A stretch of DNA of 12,536 nucleotides from Candidatus Nealsonbacteria bacterium RBG_13_36_15 (lineage in GTDB: Bacteria > Patescibacteriota > Minisyncoccia > Minisyncoccales > RBG-13-36-15), in the NCBI GenBank assembly GCA_001819145.1, contig MHLV01000019.1:1-12536 (forward strand), given 5' to 3'. How positions within the stretch are numbered: position 1 is the first letter of the stretch; every line of letters begins with the position of its first letter. Both the position numbers and the translations under genes were made by a program. A model generated the notes under the pieces. It was not told the origin of the DNA and did not search any database. It worked only from the letters and a program-made list of their open reading frames with translations. Positions 6,675 through 12,074 of this stretch are shown here, in pieces.

Positions 6675-7261
6675 AACAGATGGAAGCTAGAAATTCTCAA
6701 AAAATCATTATCCAGCAACTTTCTGAGGATCTTGAGGACTTAGAAAGTTATATAAAAGACCTCTGGCAGTTCTTACCTTTGCCCACCTGCTATGTCAATC
6801 CATTTCAAATCGTTCTTGACGCTAATTCGGCCCTAGAAGAGTTTTTTGGTTGGAGGGTTTCAGAGTTGATTGGGGAAAAAATGGAAAAACTCTTTATTGA
6901 AAAAAACCAGGCTCAAAAGATCTATCAGAAAATTTTAAAAACCGGAAGAATCACCAATCAAGAAAGTAAAGTTTTAACTAAAGCTAATCAAGAAAAATTC
7001 GTTAATATTTCAGCTACTACTCGTCGAGGAAACAAAGGTTCCATTATTGGTTATTATTTGGCTTTTTCTGATGTCAGTGAATTCAAAAAACTCCAAGCTG
7101 GATTAGAAAAGATGGTTGAAGAAAGAACTAAAGAGCTTCAAAAAAAAGTTCAAGAGTTGGAAAAACTTAATAAATTGGCCACCGGCCGCGAATTAAAGAT
7201 GGTAGAGCTCAAAAAAGAAATAGTACGATTAAAAATAGAACTAGAAAAAACGCGCCTATAA
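6671..7261 (+). CDS. PAS-domain protein with GRELKM coiled-coil tail, copy 2
   Basis: This 196-aa protein (from GTG at 6671) has a short N-terminal helix, one PAS domain (about 30-140, with SALEEFFGWRVSELIGEKM and the GYYLAFSDVSE strand), then a coiled coil with ERTKEL and the tail TGRELKM (171-177). The GTG overlaps the upstream stop as GTGA, a typical coupling arrangement. However, an in-frame ATG at 6680 would give MEARNSQ, which aligns with the MEIKNQK start of copy 1, so the true start may be 6680. Compared with copy 1, the linker between the PAS domain and the tail is exactly 11 residues longer, which preserves coiled-coil phase. No catalytic domain is present. Confidence 0.78.
   Translation: MKQMEARNSQKIIIQQLSEDLEDLESYIKDLWQFLPLPTCYVNPFQIVLDANSALEEFFGWRVSELIGEKMEKLFIEKNQAQKIYQKILKTGRITNQESKVLTKANQEKFVNISATTRRGNKGSIIGYYLAFSDVSEFKKLQAGLEKMVEERTKELQKKVQELEKLNKLATGRELKMVELKKEIVRLKIELEKTRL
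7130..7223 (+). repeat. Near-identical 94-nt direct repeat, copy 2 (coiled-coil tail)
   Basis: This is the partner of 5927-6020, in the same orientation and 1203 nt downstream, with 90 of 94 positions identical. The flanking PAS-coding DNA is visibly more diverged, so the identity is local to the tail. Confidence 0.85.
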
Positions 7262-7280
7262 TCATTAGGCAACAACAAAT

Positions 7281-8150
7281 ATGCACAGCAATAATATTAT
7301 TGTTTCAAGCGAGGCCCTAACGATGATTCAAGCAGATATAAAGCGATTGCCACAGTTAACGGGTGGTTTTGCTTTATTAATGATTATCATAAAACTGTTT
7401 TCAAAAATTCCTCTGCCCAATATAATATTACTGATAGTTTCTATTATATTTTTATTTAATATTTTTAATCTTTTTCTTTTTCCTAGGCTTAAAAAGAAAA
7501 ATATAAATATATTACTTAATTACTATTTTGGATTTAAGCTTTTCGAGATAAGTTGGTTAACAATACTTATCTATTTTACTGGGGGGATAAGCTGGATAGT
7601 ACCTCTTTTTTACAGCTTTATTATTGTCAATATTTTTTGGGTATTCCCTAAAAATAAAGCTGTTTTTTTGATTGGATACTGTAATTTGATTTTGATATTT
7701 TTAATTCTATTACAATACTTTAAAATTCTGCCAGATTTTTACCTGTTTTCACCCGAAGATAAAAATCTCCAAAACTTATCCTACGTCTCGCTAACAATCA
7801 TTGCAGGAGTGGCCGTTCTTATCTATTTGGGTTATTCTAGCAATATTTTTTATAAACTTTTACAAGCAAAAATTATTAATTTAAAGAAAACCAGAGAAAA
7901 ATTTGAAGAGACGAAAAGAAACCTTGAAGCCGAGATTCGAAAAAGAACCCGAGAGCTCCTCCAAGAAAAAAAGAAATTAGAGATAATAGTGAGAGAAAGA
8001 ACCAAGGAGCTTGAAACAAGGAGAAAGATTGTTCAGGAAAGAGTTAAAGAACTTGAAAAATCTCACAGATTAGCTGTAGCCCGAGAATTAAGGATGTCTG
8101 AACTGAAAGAGGAATTAGAAAATTTTAAGAAGTTAACAAAAAAATCATGA
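7281..8150 (+). CDS. Six-TM sensor-like membrane protein with C-terminal coiled coil, paralogue 3
   Basis: This 289-aa paralogue of the proteins at 3062 and 3921 has about six membrane segments (roughly 25-41, 45-66, 80-100, 103-121, 126-148, 168-190), then a cytoplasmic-type coiled coil. The loop after the third segment reads TGGISW (100-105). RTREL and RTKEL are 18 residues apart, and an extra ETRRKIVQERVKEL segment precedes the tail VARELRM (266-272). The Gly of the usual GREL is replaced by Ala in this copy only. There is no output domain. Its stop overlaps the next start as ATGA. The 19-nt gap to the PAS gene upstream suggests a continuous operon. Confidence 0.75.
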   Translation: MHSNNIIVSSEALTMIQADIKRLPQLTGGFALLMIIIKLFSKIPLPNIILLIVSIIFLFNIFNLFLFPRLKKKNINILLNYYFGFKLFEISWLTILIYFTGGISWIVPLFYSFIIVNIFWVFPKNKAVFLIGYCNLILIFLILLQYFKILPDFYLFSPEDKNLQNLSYVSLTIIAGVAVLIYLGYSSNIFYKLLQAKIINLKKTREKFEETKRNLEAEIRKRTRELLQEKKKLEIIVRERTKELETRRKIVQERVKELEKSHRLAVARELRMSELKEELENFKKLTKKS

Positions 8151-9013
8151 AAAACCCCTCTTTAGAAACTTCTGAAACCATGGATAGACTTCATACCTTT
8201 ATTGATCGGACTGTTCCGATAAAAATTGGTTATCTTTTATTTATTGTTTTTCTCAAAGATGTAGTTTCATACCCTGTTCCCAACATTGTCACCGTTATAG
8301 TTTCTATAATGATTTTATCAGCAACAATTCTCGCTTTTTATTTTGAAAAATACCCCCTAAGCACAAAAACTATTATTAATACTTTCTTTTTCTATACTCT
8401 TTTTGATCTTCTTTTATTAACAATAGTTATTCATTTTCTTGCTGGAATTGAGTTTATTTATTACGTTTTCTATATTATTTTAGGTTTTGCGTTTTTTTCT
8501 CAACGCCAAGCAATTTTTCTTACATTTTGGACTATTCTTCTTTTCGTTGGCTTAATTTACTTAAAATATTTCCAAATCATTTCCGATATTCATCTTATTC
8601 CTCTCCAAGCGCAAGGCCTCCACGATTTTCTCTTTGTGTTTACAACAACGACCCTTTATGTCCTTTCTCTTTGTTTTTTGGGCTTTTTGAGTTTCGGGTT
8701 TTATCAAACGATGATAAAAAGAATTAATCTCCTCCAAAAAACTCAAATAATTCTTGAAATAGAAAAAGGATCTTTGGAAATTAGAGTTCGAGCTAGGAAA
8801 AGGGAGCTTGGGCTGGAAAGAAAAAATTTAGAAAAAAGAATTAATGAAAGGAAAAAAGAGCTTGAAGAAGAAAACCAAAAACTCGAGGGAAGGATTGAGG
8901 AATTAACGAAATTCCAAAAAGTAACGCTTGGCCGCGAACTAAAAATGAAGGAACTCAAAAAGAAAATGATTCAATTAAAAGCAGAGTTAAAATCTAAAAA
9001 AAGTAATTTATGA
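8147..9013 (+). CDS. Six-TM sensor-like membrane protein with C-terminal coiled coil, paralogue 4
   Basis: This 288-aa protein is the most divergent of the four six-TM paralogues. Membrane segments lie at roughly 25-41, 47-66, 78-98, 101-117, 121-141 and 161-186. The loop position that is Gly-Gly in the other three is Ala-Gly here (99-100, LAGIEF). In the coiled coil, the two RT-EL motifs are changed to RKREL and RKKEL but keep the 18-residue spacing. The tail is LGRELKM (261-267). No catalytic domain is present. Both ends overlap neighbours by 4 nt (ATGA at the start and at the stop), linking it translationally to paralogue 3 and to the HAMP protein. Confidence 0.75.
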   Translation: MKNPSLETSETMDRLHTFIDRTVPIKIGYLLFIVFLKDVVSYPVPNIVTVIVSIMILSATILAFYFEKYPLSTKTIINTFFFYTLFDLLLLTIVIHFLAGIEFIYYVFYIILGFAFFSQRQAIFLTFWTILLFVGLIYLKYFQIISDIHLIPLQAQGLHDFLFVFTTTTLYVLSLCFLGFLSFGFYQTMIKRINLLQKTQIILEIEKGSLEIRVRARKRELGLERKNLEKRINERKKELEEENQKLEGRIEELTKFQKVTLGRELKMKELKKKMIQLKAELKSKKSNL

Positions 9014-9762
9014 TTAAAATATTGAATAGAAAAAAAATCAATGGAAAGAGTATTTTTCACAGGAAAACTGGAATTTTGGTTCAAATATTGATTCCCTTGC
9101 TTTTTTTAGGTCTTCCAATATTATTTCTTACTTATTCAGAATCAATTGGTAGGACTTTTTTGCCTTTTCTTCCCGAGGGAACGGCCAAAAAAATCCCCTT
9201 ATATATTAAAGATATTGAATTTCAAACCAGATTAATTCTAATCTTAACCTTTATTTTAGCTTTATTTTTAGGGGCATTAATCTCTTGGCGTTTCTCACGA
9301 TCATTAGGAAGAGTTTCCGATGGCTTGAAAAAAGTTTTAACTGGCGATCTTGATTTTCGGATAAAAATTGGAAGTTACGATGAAATAGGAGAGGTTTCAC
9401 ACTTTTTAAATAGGCTTGTCGACAACCTAAAAGCATCGCGGTTGAAGTTGCTTGAACGAGAGACAGAGCTTCAAGAAAAATCATTGCAGTTAACAGAAAA
9501 AATTAAAAGCCTTGAAGCTTCTAGCTTAGAAGCAGAAAGGACCAGATTAGCTACCCTTAATATTCTAGAAGATGTCGAAGAGGCGAGAGTAGCCATTCAG
9601 GGAAGACTAGAGGAGCTCGAGAAATTTAATAAATTAGCCGTCGGTAGAGAATTAAGGATGATGGATCTAAAAGAGGAAATTAAGAAATTAAAAGAAGAAT
9701 TAGAAGAGCAAAGGTCTTTTTCTGTCGGGAGAAATAAAAAAATTACCAATAAAAAGACATAG
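9010..9762 (+). CDS. HAMP-domain membrane protein with GRELRM coiled-coil tail
   Basis: This 250-aa protein has two membrane helices (about 22-41 and 74-93) around a short external segment of about 32 residues. A HAMP domain follows (about 94-146, with GDLDFRI and DEIGEVSHFLNRLVDNL), then a coiled coil to about 235. The coiled coil contains LEDVEEARVA (186-195), almost the same as a stretch in the downstream kinase, and then VGRELRM (211-217). This is the architecture of a sensor kinase or chemoreceptor cut off before its output domain, with no sign of truncation by mutation: the tail and stop match those of its neighbours. It starts in an ATGA overlap with the gene upstream. The external loop is too short for a typical ligand-binding domain, so it may sense membrane state or act as a signal relay. 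Confidence 0.82.
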   Translation: MIKILNRKKINGKSIFHRKTGILVQILIPLLFLGLPILFLTYSESIGRTFLPFLPEGTAKKIPLYIKDIEFQTRLILILTFILALFLGALISWRFSRSLGRVSDGLKKVLTGDLDFRIKIGSYDEIGEVSHFLNRLVDNLKASRLKLLERETELQEKSLQLTEKIKSLEASSLEAERTRLATLNILEDVEEARVAIQGRLEELEKFNKLAVGRELRMMDLKEEIKKLKEELEEQRSFSVGRNKKITNKKT

Positions 9763-9818
9763 AAGTTTTTGAGAAATTATTGATTGTCCAATTGTAATAT
9801 TCTAATTTATTAGAAAAA

Positions 9819-11090
9819 ATGAAAAAAAATAAATATAAAAATAATAATACTGAAGAAAAACCCGAAAAAACCAGAGAAGAAACCAAAAAGCTCCAGACAG
9901 AAATGGGGGAAAAGTTTGGAGAAAGAACAGAAGAGCTGAAAAAAAGGACTAAAGAGTTAGAAGAGACGAGAAGAGCTTTAATTAATATGCTAGAGGATGT
10001 TGAGGAGGCGAGAGTAAAAGCTGAAGAGGAGAGAAGTAAAACCCAGGCTATAATTACTAATCTTGCCGATGGCCTTTTAGTCTTTAATAAAGACAATATT
10101 TTAATTTTAGCTAATCCGCAAGTAGAAAATTTTTTTAAAATTAGAGCAGAAAAAATAATAGGCAAATCAACGATTGAATTAACCAAATTTCTAAACTTTA
10201 AATCTTTAATGACAATTTTAACTAATAATTATTCTAATAAAATTATAAACAAAGGGATAAAAGAAGTTTTTAGAGAAGAAATAATAATTAAAAAAAATTT
10301 AATCTTAGAGGTTTCTACTGTCCCTATCGTAAAAGAAAAGGAACAATTAGGAATGTCAATTATTTTACACGATATCAGCCGAGAGAAATTAATTGAGCAA
10401 ATGAAGACAGAATTTGTTTCTTTGGCTGCCCACCAATTAAGAACTCCGCTCTCAGCGATTAAATGGACTCTAAGAATGATTCTTGATGGAGACCTTGGAA
10501 AAATTACCCAAGAACAAGAAGGTTTCCTCCAGAAAACTTATCAGTCCAATGAGAGAATGATTGGCTTAATTAATGACCTCTTAAACGTTACCCGAATCGA
10601 GGAAGGGAGGTATCTTTTCAAGCGTGTTTCAGCTAATATTGAAGAGATAGTTAAACCAATAATAAAATCTTATCAAACAGAGATGGGACGAAAAAAAATT
10701 ACCTTTATTTTTCGAAAATCAACCGTTATACTGCCTAAGGTAGAAATCGACAAGGAAAAGATAGGTTTAGCTATTGAGAATTTTATTGATAATGCCCTTA
10801 AATATACCTTTCCCGGAGGTCGGGTGACAGTTGCTCTAAAGTATGCTAAAAAAGAGATAGAATTTTCGGTAAAAGACACTGGAATTGGTATTCCAAATGA
10901 CCAAAAAGATAGAATTTTTACAAAATTTTTTCGGGGAGCCAATGTAATTAGAATGGAAACCGAAGGATCTGGTTTAGGTCTATTTATAACCAAAAATATT
11001 ATTGAAGCTCACGGCGGAAGAGTTTGGTTTGAATCAAAAGAGGGGGAAGGTTCTACTTTTTATTTCGCTTTGCCAATAAATAGAACTTGA
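9819..11090 (+). CDS. Soluble PAS sensor histidine kinase
   Basis: This 423-aa cytosolic kinase autophosphorylates on His and passes phosphate to a receiver Asp. In order, it has a charged coiled coil (about 12-75, with RTEEL, RTKEL and LEDVEEARVK), a PAS domain (about 75-190), a HisKA dimerisation helix with the H-box AAHQLRTP (phospho-acceptor His205), and a HATPase_c domain. The HATPase_c domain shows N-box ENFIDNALKYT (320-330), G1 DTGIGI (353-358), F-box FTKFFRG (367-373) and G2 GSGLGLF (383-389). All catalytic boxes are intact. There is no membrane segment. It is the only output enzyme of the cluster, and its N-terminal coiled coil resembles those of the seven kinase-less sensors, so it is the obvious candidate to receive their signals. 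Two receiver proteins follow. The 56-nt gap upstream has a weak promoter-like pair (TTGATT 9780-9785, TAATTT 9803-9808). Confidence 0.92.
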   Translation: MKKNKYKNNNTEEKPEKTREETKKLQTEMGEKFGERTEELKKRTKELEETRRALINMLEDVEEARVKAEEERSKTQAIITNLADGLLVFNKDNILILANPQVENFFKIRAEKIIGKSTIELTKFLNFKSLMTILTNNYSNKIINKGIKEVFREEIIIKKNLILEVSTVPIVKEKEQLGMSIILHDISREKLIEQMKTEFVSLAAHQLRTPLSAIKWTLRMILDGDLGKITQEQEGFLQKTYQSNERMIGLINDLLNVTRIEEGRYLFKRVSANIEEIVKPIIKSYQTEMGRKKITFIFRKSTVILPKVEIDKEKIGLAIENFIDNALKYTFPGGRVTVALKYAKKEIEFSVKDTGIGIPNDQKDRIFTKFFRGANVIRMETEGSGLGLFITKNIIEAHGGRVWFESKEGEGSTFYFALPINRT

Positions 11091-11096
11091 TCATTC

Positions 11097-11137
11097 TAGA
11101 TTCTGCCTCATGAAACTTTGGGGGCTTGCGGAATCTA
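11097..11137 (+). other. Hairpin after the kinase gene
   Basis: TAGATTCTGC (11097-11106) pairs with GCGGAATCTA (11128-11137): ten base pairs including one G-T wobble, around a 21-nt loop. It begins 6 nt after the kinase stop. It lacks a downstream T-run, so it is not a standard intrinsic terminator. It may be a mRNA-end or processing structure. Confidence 0.4.
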
Positions 11138-11154
11138 TAAGATAAATATATACT
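11126..11154 (+). promoter_or_regulatory. Candidate promoter for the receiver genes
   Basis: TTGCGG (11126-11131) and TATACT (11149-11154) are separated by 17 nt. The -10 matches five of six consensus bases and the -35 matches the important TTG. Transcription would begin near 11161 and leave a leader of about 60 nt before the ATG at 11223. The -35 lies in the right arm of the hairpin after the kinase gene. The rest of the 132-nt gap contains no gene that I can support. Confidence 0.4.
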
Positions 11155-11222
11155 AAAGGTAGCTGGACGTTGAAAAAAGCCTAGCAAACACAAGAAATAC
11201 TGCCTTAAAATTTATTTTATAT

Positions 11223-11594
11223 ATGGCAAAAAAAATATTATTAATTGAAGATGAACAATTAATGATTGAACTTTTAGAAAGAAGATTAATCCAGGAAGGA
11301 TACGAGGCTTCAATAGCGAAAGATGGAGTAGAGGGCTTAGAAAAAATGAGAAAGACAATGCCCGATCTTATTTTACTTGATATTATTATGCCGAGAATGG
11401 GAGGATTTGAGGTGATGGAAAAGATGAATGAAGATAAAGAATTAAAAAAAATTCCGATCATCATTATTTCTAATTCTGGACAACCAGTAGAGCTTGACCG
11501 GGCAAAAAATTTAGGAGCTAGAGACTGGTTAATTAAAACGGAATTTAATCCCCAAGAAGTAATTGACAAAATTATTAAACTGATTGGGAAATAA
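11223..11594 (+). CDS. Receiver-only response regulator 1 (CheY/Spo0F-like)
   Basis: This 123-aa protein is a single receiver domain. The acidic pocket is E9-D10, the phospho-acceptor is D53 in LILLDIIMPRMGG, the conserved Ser/Thr is S83 in ISNSG, and the conserved Lys is K105 in WLIKTEF. There is no DNA-binding or enzymatic output, so it would act by protein contact, as a phosphorelay intermediate or as a regulator of a machine such as the pilus. Its position after the histidine kinase makes that kinase the likely phosphodonor. No Shine-Dalgarno is visible before the ATG. It is paralogous to the next gene, and the sequence after its stop resembles the sequence after that gene. Confidence 0.9.
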   Translation: MAKKILLIEDEQLMIELLERRLIQEGYEASIAKDGVEGLEKMRKTMPDLILLDIIMPRMGGFEVMEKMNEDKELKKIPIIIISNSGQPVELDRAKNLGARDWLIKTEFNPQEVIDKIIKLIGK

Positions 11595-11641
11595 CCATTA
11601 GCCCCATAAATAATCATATAATCTTAATAGAAATTTAATTT

Positions 11642-11647
11642 TATAAT
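11642..11647 (+). promoter_or_regulatory. TATAAT box immediately before the second receiver gene
   Basis: A perfect TATAAT lies at 11642-11647, so a start 7 nt past its end would fall exactly on the A of the ATG at 11654, giving a leaderless message. A second TATAAT lies at 11617-11622. No -35 is visible for either, and the surrounding sequence is very AT-rich, so chance is possible. Confidence 0.3.
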
Positions 11648-11653
11648 AAATTT

Positions 11654-12022
11654 ATGCCCGCAACCATTCTTATCGTTGAAGATGATAAATTTTTAAGGGA
11701 ATTAATTGTTCAAAAACTCATCAAAGAAAACTATGAAGTTTCTGAGGCGATTGATGGAGAACAAGGAATAAAAAAGATTAAAGAAGAGAAACCGGATTTG
11801 ATTTTACTTGATTTAATCTTGCCAGGAATTGATGGGTTCGAAGTTTTATCTAGGATGAAAGAAGATCCCGAATTATCTTCAATACCAGTAATCATTCTTT
11901 CTAATCTTGGTCAAAAAGAAGACGTGGAAAGAGGTTTAAAGTTGGGCGCAATTGATTATCTGATCAAGGCCCATTTTACACCAGGAGAAATAATTGAAAA
12001 AATTAAAAAAGCCCTGAAATAA
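11654..12022 (+). CDS. Receiver-only response regulator 2 (CheY/Spo0F-like)
   Basis: This second single-domain receiver has 122 aa. The acidic pair is E9-D10 (with D11), the phospho-acceptor D53 lies in LILLDLILPGIDG, S83 lies in LSNLGQ and K105 in YLIKAHF. All phosphotransfer residues are present. It has no output domain. It is clearly related to receiver 1, but the surface after the phospho-Asp differs (LPGIDG against MPRMGG) and so does the segment after S83, so the two probably contact different partners or one acts as a phosphate sink. The gap to receiver 1 is 59 nt. The ATG has no Shine-Dalgarno, but a TATAAT box ends 6 nt before it. Confidence 0.9.
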   Translation: MPATILIVEDDKFLRELIVQKLIKENYEVSEAIDGEQGIKKIKEEKPDLILLDLILPGIDGFEVLSRMKEDPELSSIPVIILSNLGQKEDVERGLKLGAIDYLIKAHFTPGEIIEKIKKALK

Positions 12023-12044
12023 CCAATAGTCCATAGAGTTAATT

Positions 12045-12060
12045 GCTAATGACTATTAGC
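12045..12060 (+). other. Small hairpin between receiver 2 and mutM
   Basis: GCTAAT (12045-12050) and ATTAGC (12055-12060) form a 6-bp stem with a GACT loop, followed by TATTTAT. An overlapping alternative pairs AATAGTC (12025-12031) with GACTATT (12051-12057). It could be a weak terminator or an mRNA boundary. It is short and AT-rich, so the significance is low. Confidence 0.25.
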
Positions 12061-12074
12061 TATTTATCAAAATA

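Noticed and set aside
9010..9762. HAMP protein as a frameshifted or truncated histidine kinase
   Set aside because: It ends in the same GRELRM tail as six neighbours and then stops. The 56 nt that follow do not continue the coiled coil, and the kinase has its own start and N-terminal helix.
9743..10186. Open frame on the minus strand over the start of the kinase
   Set aside because: It is a Ser/Leu-rich antisense translation of a coiled-coil-coding region, a usual artefact. The kinase frame is strongly supported.
11097..11137. Intrinsic terminator after the kinase
   Set aside because: The stem is good but the following bases (TAAGATAAAT) are not a T-run, so it is listed only as a hairpin.
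11153..11617. Open frame on the minus strand across receiver 1
   Set aside because: The plus-strand receiver has all conserved phosphotransfer residues. The reverse translation is a Ser/Ile-rich artefact of AT-rich coding DNA.
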